64,000 bases of DNA from DASUPK01 sp963831605 (GCA_963831605.1 CAWHQR010000003.1:248001-312000), one strand, 5' to 3'; shown: positions 27,959 to 36,758, counted from the stretch's first letter. Numbers and translations are program-made. The notes: a model not told the origin generated them from the letters alone.

Positions 27959-29138
27959 CTCGATCGAGGAGCTGGTCCGGTCCCTGCTCTACGAGGGCTA
28001 CGCCCTCTATCCCTACACACCCGGCGTCAAGAACGCGACCCCGACGCCCTTCGGGATCGTCTATCCGCCGGCGTATGCGGACGCTCAGCCGGCGGCCTTC
28101 TCGATGCTGCGACTCGAGGCCGTGCTGGCGGCGGGCCCCGACGCACGCCTCGACGGCACGGTCCTCTTCCTCCAGGCGAGCGGCGAACGCCACGAGGCCA
28201 AGGAGCGCTCGCTCGAGCTGGGCCCGGTGACGCTGGCGGAGCTGGCCCGTGGGCCGCTGCGTGAGAGGTTCACCTTCCCGATGGGGGGCGGTGAGCTCAG
28301 CGGGCGCATCGCGATGCGCGCCGAGCTCCTCGCGCCGGATCTGGCGCGGATCCGGCTCTGCCTGCACAACGAGACAGAGATGCAGGGCGACCCGGCCGAG
28401 GTCACCCGCGGTGAGGCGCTTCATCACAGCCTGATCTCCACACATCCGCTGGTGGAGGTGGAGGGCGGGCGCTTCGTCTCGCCGCTGGAGCGCGAGGGCG
28501 CCGAGGGCGAGGCCGCTCTGGCGAACCAGCCCCTCAACACCTTTCCCGTCCTGCTCGGCGATCGGGACGCGGCGGTTCTCGGTGCCGCCATCATGCTTCC
28601 CGACCACCCCGAGTTGGCGCCGGAGAGCCTCGGCAACCTGTTCGACAACACCGAGATCGAGGAGGCGCTGCTCCTTCACGTCCAGGCCCTCAGCGAGGAC
28701 GAGCGGGAGGAGATCGCTGGCCAGGATTCCGCGGTCCGGGAGATGATCGAGCGGGCCGAGTCGGCCACATCCGATGACATCCTCAGCCTCCACGGGCGCC
28801 TGACCTACAAGGAGCCCGAGCCCGAGGTGGCCGCCTCCAATGGGCATCCCCCGACGCCGCCGCCGGGCCTCGACGAGGTTCAGGGTGAGCGCGAGGTCGC
28901 GGCGGCCGGCACCATCGTCCGGCTCGGGGACAAGATCGTCCTGCGCCCCGGTACCGAGGGAGACGTCTACGACAAGATCCTGCACGGCCGCACTGCGACC
29001 GTCGAGCGGATCTACCGCGGCTACGACGAGCGCGTCTACCTCGGCGTCACGGTCGACGACGACCCCGGCCAGGATCTGCTCCGGGAGACGGGCCGCTTCC
29101 TGTTCTTCTTCGCGGATGAGGTGGAGCCGGTCGGATGA
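27951..29138 (+). CDS. Hydrogenase-operon protein of unknown function, 395 residues
   Basis: The ATG at 27951 (MNSSIEELVRSLLYEGYALY) overlaps the previous gene by 8 bases. The first 230 residues form a mixed alpha/beta domain with HNETEMQGDPAEV and FVSPLEREGAEGE; a helical part follows, then a Pro-rich linker (GHPPTPPPGLDEV) and a small beta-barrel end (VRLGDKIVLRPGTEGDVYDK to FFFADEVEPVG) that resembles SH3-like or HypC-like barrels. I do not recognise a named family. Strict coupling in the operon argues for a hydrogenase-specific role in assembly or electron transfer. Confidence 0.75.
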   Translation: MNSSIEELVRSLLYEGYALYPYTPGVKNATPTPFGIVYPPAYADAQPAAFSMLRLEAVLAAGPDARLDGTVLFLQASGERHEAKERSLELGPVTLAELARGPLRERFTFPMGGGELSGRIAMRAELLAPDLARIRLCLHNETEMQGDPAEVTRGEALHHSLISTHPLVEVEGGRFVSPLEREGAEGEAALANQPLNTFPVLLGDRDAAVLGAAIMLPDHPELAPESLGNLFDNTEIEEALLLHVQALSEDEREEIAGQDSAVREMIERAESATSDDILSLHGRLTYKEPEPEVAASNGHPPTPPPGLDEVQGEREVAAAGTIVRLGDKIVLRPGTEGDVYDKILHGRTATVERIYRGYDERVYLGVTVDDDPGQDLLRETGRFLFFFADEVEPVG

Positions 29139-29698
29139 GCGAGCATGTGCCTCAAATGCCCGACCTGCAGAGTCTGGAAGAGCCGGAGATGCCGGACATG
29201 GAGAAGCAGATCCTCGTCGCGGGTGTCGGCAACGCTTGGCTCGGAGACGACGGCTTCGGTGGGCACGTGGTCAACCGGCTGCTCGATAAGGGGGTTCCTC
29301 CCGGCGTCCACGTTCAGGATTTCGGCTCCGGTGGCCTGGACCTGGCCTACGAGGTGATGCGCGGTTATCACGCGATGGTCCTGGTGGACGTGAGCCAGCA
29401 GGGCGGCGAGCCGGGGGACGTGTACGTGCTCGAGCCCGACCCGGCGGAGATCAAGCCGATCGAGGACGGCGAGGCGATCAGCCCGCATGGAATGGACCCA
29501 CAGACGGTTTTGCGCTTCGTCAAGACCGTGCACGGTTGGCCGGGGAAGGTGGTGGTCGTCGGCTGCGAGCCGGCCGACGTCGAGAATCTCGCCCTCGAGC
29601 TCTCCGAGCCGGTCAAGGCCGCGGTGGATCGTGCCGCCGCGGTCGTGCTGGAGGAGCTCAACAAGCTTCAGTCCGACGCCGCCTACGAGCCGAGCTGA
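29135..29698 (+). CDS. Hydrogenase maturation protease (HyaD/HybD family)
   Basis: A 187-residue endopeptidase that removes the large-subunit C-terminal peptide after nickel insertion. It has the family GVGNAWLGDDGFGGHVVNRL segment with its Asp, the second acidic ligand region MVLVDVSQQGGEPGDV, and SPHGMDP with the nickel-sensing histidine. The ATG at 29135 overlaps the previous stop; an internal ATG at 29198 (MEKQILVAGVGN) is also compatible with the fold. Its only likely target here is the large subunit at 23801. Confidence 0.92.
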   Translation: MSEHVPQMPDLQSLEEPEMPDMEKQILVAGVGNAWLGDDGFGGHVVNRLLDKGVPPGVHVQDFGSGGLDLAYEVMRGYHAMVLVDVSQQGGEPGDVYVLEPDPAEIKPIEDGEAISPHGMDPQTVLRFVKTVHGWPGKVVVVGCEPADVENLALELSEPVKAAVDRAAAVVLEELNKLQSDAAYEPS

Positions 29699-29700
29699 CG

Positions 29701-30081
29701 ATGCACGAGCTCTCGCTGGCGACAGGCATCGTCGAGACCGTCGTGAAGCACGCGGACGGAAGGCGCGTGACCTCGGTGGAGATGCGGATCGGCACGCTCC
29801 GCCAGGTCGTCCCCGAGTCGCTCGACTTCTATTTCGCGATCTGCTCCCGCGACACGGTCTGTCAGGACGCGACCCTGGAGAACGAGATCATCCAGGCACG
29901 GGTCCGCTGCCGGTCGTGCAGTGAGGAGTGGGAGCTCGATCAGCCCGACTTCCGCTGCCGGTCCTGTGGGGGAACCGACGTGGAGGTGGTCGCCGGGACC
30001 GAGTTCGAGGTGGAGTCCATCGAGGTGACCGAGGAGTTGTCAAACGAGCAGGAGGAGGCGGGATGCATCGCACCAAGGTGA
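29701..30081 (+). CDS. hypA: Hydrogenase nickel incorporation protein HypA
   Basis: A 126-residue HypA starting MHELSLATGIVETV; the N-terminal Met-His-Glu forms the nickel site. The zinc ribbon is RCRSCSEEW and RCRSCGGTD (four cysteines). A short acidic extension follows. It starts two bases after the protease stop and overlaps hypB by 19 bases. It works with HypB to load nickel. Confidence 0.95.
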   Translation: MHELSLATGIVETVVKHADGRRVTSVEMRIGTLRQVVPESLDFYFAICSRDTVCQDATLENEIIQARVRCRSCSEEWELDQPDFRCRSCGGTDVEVVAGTEFEVESIEVTEELSNEQEEAGCIAPR

Positions 30082-30740
30082 AGGTCGCTGAGGACGCGCT
30101 CGATGCGAACACGACGATTGCGGAGGCCAACCGGCACGACTTCGATCACGCCGGCGTCCGGGTCGTCAACCTGATGTCGGCCCCGGGCGCCGGGAAGACC
30201 ACCCTGCTGGAGGCGACGCTGCCAGGCCTCGGCACGCGCGTCGGGGTGCTCGAGGGCGATGTCCAGGGCTCGATGGATGCCGACCGGATCGCTCATCTTC
30301 ACGTCCCCGTGGTCCAGTTGAACACCGACGCCGGCTTCGGCGGTGAGTGCCATCTGGACGCGAACATGGTCCGCTCGGCACTTCCCGATCTCGACCTGGA
30401 GGAGATGGACCTGCTCGTGATCGAGAACGTGGGCAATCTGGTCTGCCCCGCCGAGTTCCGCGTCGGGGAGGATGCTCGGGCGATGATCTGCTCGGTCACC
30501 GAGGGTGAGGACAAGCCGCTCAAGTACCCACTCATGTTCCGGACCTGCGAGCTCGTGGTCGTCAACAAGGTCGACCTGCTGCCACACCTCTCCTACGACA
30601 TCGAGAAGCTGCGGCACAACCTGGAGTCGGTGAACCCCGGCACAGAGGTGATCGAATGCAGCGCCCGGACCGGGGAGGGAACGGAGGCCTTCGCCGAGTG
30701 GCTCTCGGGGGTGGCGGCGAGGGAGGCCGCCACGGTTTGA
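30063..30740 (+). CDS. hypB: Hydrogenase nickel incorporation GTPase HypB
   Basis: A 225-residue G3E GTPase. The P-loop is MSAPGAGKTTLLE (about 38-50), the switch region EGDVQGSMDADRI, the metal-binding Cys-His GGECHLDANMV, the acidic IENVGNLVCPAEFRVG and the guanine motif VVNKVDLL. There is no His-rich N-terminal nickel store, so nickel supply would depend on uptake by the permease at 34568. The ATG at 30063 lies inside the end of hypA; the stop overlaps a TTG start. Confidence 0.95.
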   Translation: MHRTKVKVAEDALDANTTIAEANRHDFDHAGVRVVNLMSAPGAGKTTLLEATLPGLGTRVGVLEGDVQGSMDADRIAHLHVPVVQLNTDAGFGGECHLDANMVRSALPDLDLEEMDLLVIENVGNLVCPAEFRVGEDARAMICSVTEGEDKPLKYPLMFRTCELVVVNKVDLLPHLSYDIEKLRHNLESVNPGTEVIECSARTGEGTEAFAEWLSGVAAREAATV

Positions 30741-31939
30741 CCGTCGCGGCGGCGGGGCGGCTGGATTCCCTGCTGGCTGAGAGGACCGAGTCCAACCGGG
30801 CCTTCTTCACGGCGAGGGCGGACGAGGTGGCGCGCTGCTGTCACCGGATGGCGGAGCGCTTCGCGCGGGGCGGGCGGCTGGTCGCGCTCGGGCTATCGCC
30901 GGCCGCGCGCTCCGACGTCAGGCACGTGGCCGTCGAGTTCGTCCATCCGGTGATCGTCGGCAAGCGCGCCCTGCCCGCCATCGGCCTCTCTCGGGAGGGA
31001 GGTCCGCTCACGGCGCAGCTCGATCTGATCGCCGAGCCTGACGACATCGTGATCGCGTTCGGCACCGACGAGGACGGGGCCGGGGAGACGCTGGAGGCAC
31101 TCGGAATGGCCCGCGCGCGGGGCTGCCAGACGATCGCCTTCTCGGAGTGCGGGGCGGAGTGGGAGTTCGAGCCGCCGGCCGATGACCCGTTCGTCCGCCA
31201 GGAGCTCGCCGAGACGCTCTACCACGTGCTCTGGGAGCTGGTCCACGTCTTCTTCGAGCACCGCGGCCTGCTCGAGGGCCGCGAGGCCGGCCCCGTCCAC
31301 GACACCGGGGCGTCGAGCTTCCTCTATCCGTTCCTCTCGGAGGGGGAGACGGGGCTGGACGAGGTGATCGAGGACGTCCGCTCGAACGTCCTGATGAAGG
31401 CGGAGGAGGTCGGCGAGCTGCGCGAGCGCACGATCAACGGGTCTCGGGAGGAGCTGCTGGCAGCCGCGGCGGACCTGCGCTCCCTCTTCGACCGCGGCGG
31501 CAAGGCGCTGGTGTTCGGCAACGGCGGCTCCGCCACCGACTCGATGGACCTCGTGGCCGACCTGCGTGCGGCGCCGCAGGGGTGGCCCGCGCGGGCGGCC
31601 CTCGACCTCACCGAGGACCCCTCGATCCTGACCGCGATCGCCAACGACATCGGAACGGAGGCGATCTTCCTCCGCCAGGTGATCGCCTACGGCCGTCAGG
31701 GCGACGCCGCGATCGCGATCTCGACCAGCGGCAACTCGGTCAACCTGATCGAGGCTCTCGCCGAGTCGCGGCGGCGAGAGCTCGTCACGCTCGCCTTCGT
31801 CGGGTACGACGGGGGCCGGATCGCGTCGGAGGGGCTCGCCGACCACGTGATCGTCACCCCGTCACAGCACATCCCGCGCATCCAGGAGGCCCAGGCGAGC
31901 GCCTACCACGCGCTGCGTGAGCTGATCGAGCTGCGATGA
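30737..31939 (+). CDS. Double SIS-domain protein of the hydrogenase operon
   Basis: About 400 residues from TTG 30737, which overlaps the hypB stop (TTGA). Two sugar-isomerase (SIS) folds follow each other: the first around FARGGRLVALGLSPAARSDV, the second GmhA-like with GGKALVFGNGGSATDSMDLV, AIAISTSGNSVNLIEALAES and the end VTPSQHIPRIQEAQASAYHA. The second looks like a sedoheptulose-7-phosphate isomerase. Such genes recur in actinobacterial hydrogenase operons, to my knowledge without a proven role. The substrate may be a phosphosugar or only a regulatory ligand. Confidence 0.85.
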   Translation: MTVAAAGRLDSLLAERTESNRAFFTARADEVARCCHRMAERFARGGRLVALGLSPAARSDVRHVAVEFVHPVIVGKRALPAIGLSREGGPLTAQLDLIAEPDDIVIAFGTDEDGAGETLEALGMARARGCQTIAFSECGAEWEFEPPADDPFVRQELAETLYHVLWELVHVFFEHRGLLEGREAGPVHDTGASSFLYPFLSEGETGLDEVIEDVRSNVLMKAEEVGELRERTINGSREELLAAAADLRSLFDRGGKALVFGNGGSATDSMDLVADLRAAPQGWPARAALDLTEDPSILTAIANDIGTEAIFLRQVIAYGRQGDAAIAISTSGNSVNLIEALAESRRRELVTLAFVGYDGGRIASEGLADHVIVTPSQHIPRIQEAQASAYHALRELIELR

Positions 31940-34200
31940 GCGTCGGATCGAGGCAGCGGGTGCGGGTGCGGGTCGAGGGAACCGTGCAGGGCGTCGGCTT
32001 TCGCCCCTTCGTCTACCGGCTGGCCGACGAGCTCGACCTGGCGGGCTGGGTGCTGAACGACTCCCGGGGGGTTCTGGTCGAGGCCGAGGGGGAGCCTGCC
32101 GCGCTCGCGCGGCTGCTCGAGCGGTTGCGCTCCGACGCTCCTCCTCTGGCGGTAGTCGAGCGGGTGAGCGAGGAGCCGCTGGATCCGAGCGGAGAGCCCG
32201 GTTTCCGGATCACCGAGAGCGAGGACCGGGGGAGCGCCGATGCGCCCGTCTCGCCCGACATGGCGACCTGCGACGAGTGTCTCGCCGAGATCATGGATCC
32301 GGGCAACCGGCGCCACCGCTATCCGTTCACCAACTGCACCAACTGCGGGCCGAGGTTCACGATCGTGCGCGGCGTGCCCTACGACCGCCCTCTGACGACG
32401 ATGGCGTCGTTCGAGATGTGCGCCCGGTGCCGAGCCGAATACGAGGATCCTCTCGACCGCCGCTTCCACGCCCAGCCCAACGCCTGCCCCGACTGCGGGC
32501 CATCGCTCAGCCTCACCGATCGCGCCGGGCGCGCCGTCGCCGAAGGCAACGAGGCCTCGCTCGAGGCGACCGCCCTGGCCCTCGCCGAGGGCAGGATCGT
32601 CGCGATCAAGGGAATCGGCGGATTCCATCTGGCCTGCCGGGCCGACGACGAGGCCGTGGTGGCGGAGCTGCGCGCCCGGAAGCACCGGGAGGACAAGCCC
32701 TTCGCCCTGATGGCACCCAGCGCCGAGATGGCGCTCGAGCTGGTCGAGCTCAACGACACGGCGGGCGGGTTGCTGGTCTCGCGCGAACGCCCGATCGTGC
32801 TGGCCCCCCGTCGGCCGGATGCGCCGGTCGCGCCCTCGGTCGCGCCGGCCTCCCGCGAGCTCGGCGTCATGCTCCCCTACTCGCCGCTCCATCACCTGTT
32901 GCTGGACGATGCCGGCGTTCCGCTCGTCCTCACCAGCGCCAACGTCTCCGACGAGCCGATCGCCTTCCGGGACACCGACGCACTCGAGCGTCTGTCGGGC
33001 ATCGCCGACCTCTTCCTCCTGAACGACCGGCCGATCGAGACGCGAACCGACGACTCGGTCGTGCGCGTGGCCGCCGGGCGGCCGCAGTTCCTGCGCCGCA
33101 GCCGCGGCTACGTCCCGCGCGACCTTCCGCTCGATACCCGCCGTCCGATGCTCGCCTGCGGTGCGGAGCTGAAGAGCACGTTCTGCCTGGCGAGGGACGG
33201 CCGGGCCTGGGTCGGCCACCACATCGGGGACCTGAAGAACTATGAGACTCTGCGCTCGTTCACCGAGGGGATCGAGCACTTCGAGCGCCTCTTCGCGGTC
33301 AGGCCGGAGATCGCGGCCCATGACCTCCATCCGGAGTACCTCTCGACGAAGTACGCGCTCGAGCTGGAGGGGGTCGAGACGATGGGGGTCCAGCACCACC
33401 ACGCCCACCTCGCCTCCTGTCTGGCGGAGCATCGTGAGACCGGCCCGGCGGTCGGGGCGATCTTCGACGGGACGGGCTACGGGACGGACGGGACGGTGTG
33501 GGGAGGGGAGCTGCTGGTCGGGGACGCCACCGGCTTCGATCGACGCGGACATCTGCACCCGGTGCGCATGCCCGGCGGCGAGCGCGCCATCCACCAGCCC
33601 TGGCGGATGGCCTGCTCATGGCTGCTTGAGGCTCTCGGGCCCCAGCCCCCACTGCCGCCTCTGATCGCCTCCGACGTCTCCGCCGAGGAGTGGCGGAAGG
33701 TCGCGGAGCTGGCCGCGAGCGGGCTCGCTTCGCCGCTCACCTCCAGCATCGGACGGCTGTTCGACGCCGTGGCGGCCCTCTGCGGGATCAGGGCCGAGGT
33801 CAACTACGAGGGCCAGGCGGCCGTCGAGCTCGAGGGCATCGCCGACACGACCGAGGCGGGCGAGTACCCGCTGCCGGGGGACGAGCTGCTCGACGCCCGC
33901 GAGACCGTGAGGGCGATCCTCGCCGATCTGGGGGCGGGAGTTGGGGTTCCTGTGGTGGCGGCGCGCTTCCACAACGGCGTCGGCCGCGCCACGGCGCGGG
34001 CCTGCGCGAGGATCGCCGAGGCCGAGGGGACCGATCGGGTGGTCCTCTCCGGCGGGGTCTTCCAGAATCGCCTGCTCCTGGAGCGAACGACGGAGGCGCT
34101 GGAGCGCGCCGGCCTACGCGTCCTGGTGCCGAGGCTGCTGCCGCCGAACGACGGGGGGATCGCCTTCGGCCAGGCGGCGGTGGCGGCGGCGAGCCTGTAG
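31936..34200 (+). CDS. hypF: Carbamoyltransferase HypF
   Basis: A 754-residue HypF with all four modules: acylphosphatase (VEGTVQGVGFRPFVYRL), two zinc fingers (CDECLAEIMDPGN with CTNCGP; CARCRAEYEDP with CPDCGP), a YrdC-like domain (IKGIGGFHLACRADDEAVVA) and a Kae1-like domain (HDLHPEYLSTKYALE, VQHHHAHLASCLAEH). It transfers carbamoyl from carbamoyl phosphate to the HypE cysteine for cyanide formation. It is the last gene of the operon and starts in an ATGA overlap. Convergent with the next gene. Confidence 0.97.
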   Translation: MSVGSRQRVRVRVEGTVQGVGFRPFVYRLADELDLAGWVLNDSRGVLVEAEGEPAALARLLERLRSDAPPLAVVERVSEEPLDPSGEPGFRITESEDRGSADAPVSPDMATCDECLAEIMDPGNRRHRYPFTNCTNCGPRFTIVRGVPYDRPLTTMASFEMCARCRAEYEDPLDRRFHAQPNACPDCGPSLSLTDRAGRAVAEGNEASLEATALALAEGRIVAIKGIGGFHLACRADDEAVVAELRARKHREDKPFALMAPSAEMALELVELNDTAGGLLVSRERPIVLAPRRPDAPVAPSVAPASRELGVMLPYSPLHHLLLDDAGVPLVLTSANVSDEPIAFRDTDALERLSGIADLFLLNDRPIETRTDDSVVRVAAGRPQFLRRSRGYVPRDLPLDTRRPMLACGAELKSTFCLARDGRAWVGHHIGDLKNYETLRSFTEGIEHFERLFAVRPEIAAHDLHPEYLSTKYALELEGVETMGVQHHHAHLASCLAEHRETGPAVGAIFDGTGYGTDGTVWGGELLVGDATGFDRRGHLHPVRMPGGERAIHQPWRMACSWLLEALGPQPPLPPLIASDVSAEEWRKVAELAASGLASPLTSSIGRLFDAVAALCGIRAEVNYEGQAAVELEGIADTTEAGEYPLPGDELLDARETVRAILADLGAGVGVPVVAARFHNGVGRATARACARIAEAEGTDRVVLSGGVFQNRLLLERTTEALERAGLRVLVPRLLPPNDGGIAFGQAAVAAASL

Positions 34201-34215
34201 CCGCCGGCCGGGAGC

Positions 34216-34563
34216 TCAGGCCAGGGGGCTCCAGCGGGAGGACCAGCCGGGAGCGAGCCGCTGCCGTGCCGCGACTCGGCCACGCCGATACGACGGACGG
34301 TGGGGGCCCATGGCCCACGGATGCCAGCCGAGGGTCCCGTAGGCCTCGCGGAGCTCGGCCTTCAGCTCGCCGCGATGGTCGCCGCACGCGTACCGGGCCC
34401 GGCCGTAGATCCCGTTGCCGCTCCAGGCGAGCCAGTTGCCCGGCTGGATGTCGAGGTACTCGCCGAAGAGCAGCTCCTGCAGCGTCGCCTCGAGACCCCG
34501 CTCGGTCATGCCCTCGGCTCGCGTACCGCAGAAATCACATTTGAAGATCAGCCGAGACGGCAC
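34216..34563 (-). CDS. Conserved hypothetical protein with CxxC site
   Basis: A 115-residue protein beginning MPSRLIFKCDFCGTRAEGMT. A CxxC pair at about 9-12 with a later Cys and His (ARYACGDHRGELKA) suggests a zinc site. The motif WLAWSGNGIYGRARYACGDH and the Trp-rich HPWAMGPHRPSYRRG end look like a conserved globular domain. The stop is 15 bases from the end of hypF, convergent. The nickel permease starts the next block upstream on this strand. No family name can be given. Confidence 0.7.
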   Translation of the reverse strand: MPSRLIFKCDFCGTRAEGMTERGLEATLQELLFGEYLDIQPGNWLAWSGNGIYGRARYACGDHRGELKAELREAYGTLGWHPWAMGPHRPSYRRGRVAARQRLAPGWSSRWSPLA

Positions 34564-34567
34564 GAGA

Positions 34568-35305
34568 TCAGGCTACCCCGGCATACCAGAGGCCGAAGAT
34601 CAATCCGAACGCCCCGACGAGGGGGATGAGGATCCCGCGGTACACGGGCTCGATCGCCGGCCGCGTCAGGATCCAGGCGAAGCCGGCTGTGAACGCAGCC
34701 ATCGAGACGAGGGTGGCGGGTGCGAAGACGGCGAGCGCCGCAGCCGCCTCCAGTCTGCCCGGGAGCCCCGCGAGCAGCAGGACCGCAACGGCGCCGCTCC
34801 CGGCGAGGCCGTGCAGCAGGCCGATGCCGAACGCCTGGGTCGGGGTGCGCGCGGGTGTGTGCTGGTGATGGTGCCCGTCCTGCAGATGGCGGTGGGCGGA
34901 GTCATCGTGCCGATGACGGCCCGCCCGGTAGTCCCCGCGGAGCCATTTCCACAGCACCCGCGCGGCGAGCAGCAGGATCACGGCCCCGATCGCCTTCTCG
35001 GCGCCGGACTCGAGCCAGGGGGGCATCTCGGACTTGAACACGATCAGCGGGATGCCGACCAGCAGCAGGGTGGTCGCGTGGCCGAGCCCCCACCAGGCGC
35101 CGAGCCGGGCGGCGACGCGCGTGTCCCCGTCCTCGGAGGCGACGAGCGAGGTGACGGCGACGAGATGGTCTGGATCGGATGCGTGACGCAGGCCGAGCAG
35201 CAGCGCGATCCCAAGTGCGACGATCAGCGGCGCCCCCGAGAAGAGCCCGGTGAGCCACTGGTCCGCGGATTCGAGTGGGGTGAAGAGGGGATGAAGGTCG
35301 ATCAT
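34568..35305 (-). CDS. NiCoT-type nickel/cobalt permease
   Basis: A 245-residue membrane protein with six to eight hydrophobic segments. The signature LGLRHASDPDHLVAV near residues 37-51 matches the RHAxDADHI motif of HoxN/NixA permeases. A cytoplasmic His-rich loop (HRHLQDGHHHQHTPART) may hold metal. It imports Ni2+ (or Co2+) using proton motive force. The ATG at 35305 overlaps the stop of the Fur-family gene, so both share one mRNA. Its place beside the hydrogenase operon makes nickel the likely cargo. Confidence 0.9.
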   Translation of the reverse strand: MIDLHPLFTPLESADQWLTGLFSGAPLIVALGIALLLGLRHASDPDHLVAVTSLVASEDGDTRVAARLGAWWGLGHATTLLLVGIPLIVFKSEMPPWLESGAEKAIGAVILLLAARVLWKWLRGDYRAGRHRHDDSAHRHLQDGHHHQHTPARTPTQAFGIGLLHGLAGSGAVAVLLLAGLPGRLEAAAALAVFAPATLVSMAAFTAGFAWILTRPAIEPVYRGILIPLVGAFGLIFGLWYAGVA

Positions 35306-35760
35306 TGCTCCCGCTCCTTGGCGCACTTGGGACAGAGGCCGGCGACGGGGAAGTGGTTGAACCGCGCCTCGTACGAGAAGCGCCGGCGGATCAGGCTGCG
35401 CACCTCGTCGAGCTCGGAGGGATCGACGGCGATGTGGGCGCCGCAGGAGTCGCAGAGCAGGTACTCACGCGGGCCGAGGGAGGCGCGCGCGTAGAGACCG
35501 GGGCCGTGGCCGAGGTGAACGTGGCGGATGAGGCCGAGCCGCTCGAGCGCCTCCAGGTTGCGGTAGACGGAGCCCAGGTCGGAGCGGCCGCCGAGCCTCT
35601 CGAGCAGCTCCTCGGCCGAGAGCGGCTGATCCGCCTCCCAGAGGGCCTCGATCAGCAGTCGCCGCGCGGAGGTGACCCGAAGTCCCCCGTCGCGAACTGC
35701 CGCCATCGCCGCGTCCAGGTCGCGAGCCTCGATCGGTGTGACTGAGTGAGCGAGCGTCAC
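35302..35760 (-). CDS. Fur-family regulator, probably nickel-responsive (Nur)
   Basis: A 152-residue Fur protein from GTG 35760: winged-helix domain (LRVTSARRLLIEALWEADQP, SDLGSVYRNLEALERLGLI) and metal-binding dimer domain with structural zinc pairs LCDSCGAHI and LCPKCAKERE. It is coupled to the nickel permease, and the inverted repeat 13 bases upstream matches the Streptomyces Nur box pattern. Function as a nickel-sensing repressor of uptake is therefore the best inference; Zur or another Fur paralogue is the alternative. Confidence 0.85.
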   Translation of the reverse strand: MTLAHSVTPIEARDLDAAMAAVRDGGLRVTSARRLLIEALWEADQPLSAEELLERLGGRSDLGSVYRNLEALERLGLIRHVHLGHGPGLYARASLGPREYLLCDSCGAHIAVDPSELDEVRSLIRRRFSYEARFNHFPVAGLCPKCAKEREQ

Positions 35761-35772
35761 GCGAACAGCACC

Positions 35773-35795
35773 CTATTGCGAACTTCTCGCAATAG
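35773..35795. promoter_or_regulatory. Nur-box-like operator
   Basis: CTATTGCGA (35773-35781), five bases, then TCGCAATAG (35787-35795): a perfect 9-base inverted repeat immediately before the GTG of the Fur-family gene. The core TTGCGA-N5-TCGCAA matches the published Streptomyces coelicolor Nur box (tTGCaa-N5-ttGCAA) at the conserved positions. On the reverse strand it overlaps a possible -10 (AATAGGGT) of a nearly leaderless transcript, so autoregulation of regulator and permease is likely. Confidence 0.8.
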
Positions 35796-35812
35796 CAAGA
35801 GCCTGGGTGGGA

Positions 35813-36298
35813 CTACAGGCCGGGCTTGACGGCCATGTCGAGCACCACCAGGATCAGGAGAACGAACTCGATCCGGGAGACGACGAAGATCCTCCCGATC
35901 CTGCGCTGATACTCGGGGTCATCGGGGCTGCGCTCTTCGGCCATTTTGCTGAGCCGGCCGGACTCCGGGCCGAGATAGCCCGCTCCGACGATGAATGAGA
36001 GCAGCCAGACCACGAAGCCGAACGTGACCCATCCCTGGCCGAGGTCCCATGCCCCGTCCGATTCGCTCAGCAGCAGGAAGCCGAGTACCACCAGGGTGAG
36101 AGAGGCCGGGATCAGCACGCGGGTGCCGTACCACTCGATCTCCTTTGCGAAGTAGGCGAGCCGATCGGTCCCCGCGAGCCGGGCGCGAATCACGAAGATC
36201 TGGATCGCGGTGTTGCTCCCCACCCACACCACCGCAAAGAGGATGTGGAAGGCGAGGAGCCACTTGTACGCGTCGCTGCCGATTACACCGAGGAGCAT
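35813..36298 (-). CDS. DUF2269-type integral membrane protein
   Basis: A 161-residue protein with four membrane segments: WLLAFHILFAVVWVGSNTAI, VLIPASLTLVVLGFLLLSES, WVTFGFVVWLLSFIVGAGYL and FVLLILVVLDMAVKPGL. The first helix with a His and an xVWVG turn resembles DUF2269 proteins. There are no cysteines or long loops. It lies upstream of the nickel locus on the same strand, but the Nur-type box separates it, so it is probably an independent unit. Confidence 0.75.
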   Translation of the reverse strand: MLLGVIGSDAYKWLLAFHILFAVVWVGSNTAIQIFVIRARLAGTDRLAYFAKEIEWYGTRVLIPASLTLVVLGFLLLSESDGAWDLGQGWVTFGFVVWLLSFIVGAGYLGPESGRLSKMAEERSPDDPEYQRRIGRIFVVSRIEFVLLILVVLDMAVKPGL

Positions 36299-36354
36299 CG
36301 GCGCGGCAGCCTATCCGCGGGTGCCGTCGGAACGAATCGGTTGGTGAGCGCGGC

Positions 36355-36552
36355 CTAGGAGAACTCGTCGAGCGAGCGCAACTGCCGGCGCTGCTCGTGG
36401 TCCCGCTGCTTGGCGGGAACGCCGGACTCGCCGGTCACCGCCTCGTTGTGGGTGACGTCGACGATGGCCCGGAAGCGCTCCGTCTCGGAGCCCGGGCTTG
36501 GCGGGTCCCCGATCGCCTGCTCTCCCCGGTCTGCGTTGTTCTGCTTCTTCAT
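36355..36552 (-). CDS. Small hydrophilic hypothetical protein, 65 residues
   Basis: ATG 36552 with a GGAGAAGG just upstream gives MKKQNNADRGEQAIGDPPSP, then TERFRAIVDVTHNEAVTGES and a charged end RDHEQRRQLRSLDEFS. It is rich in Glu, Arg and Gln, without hydrophobic segments, and may be disordered. The clear ribosome site is the main support. No family recognised. Confidence 0.5.
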   Translation of the reverse strand: MKKQNNADRGEQAIGDPPSPGSETERFRAIVDVTHNEAVTGESGVPAKQRDHEQRRQLRSLDEFS

Positions 36553-36758
36553 CCTTCTCCGTTGGATCCTGGCTGCTGGCCCCATGTCCCTGTCCCGCTT
36601 AGTTGTACCAGCTTTGTGAGCGTTCGCTTAACACTATGTAGAACTGTTCACCAACCTGAAAGTAGCGCTGCAGCAGGCCGGAACCAGCCAGTCCCGCTAT
36701 TTGCGACAAACAGCGGGAAGGGTCCTCGGCGACCGGCGGCTCCGTGTGGGCCCCTGCC

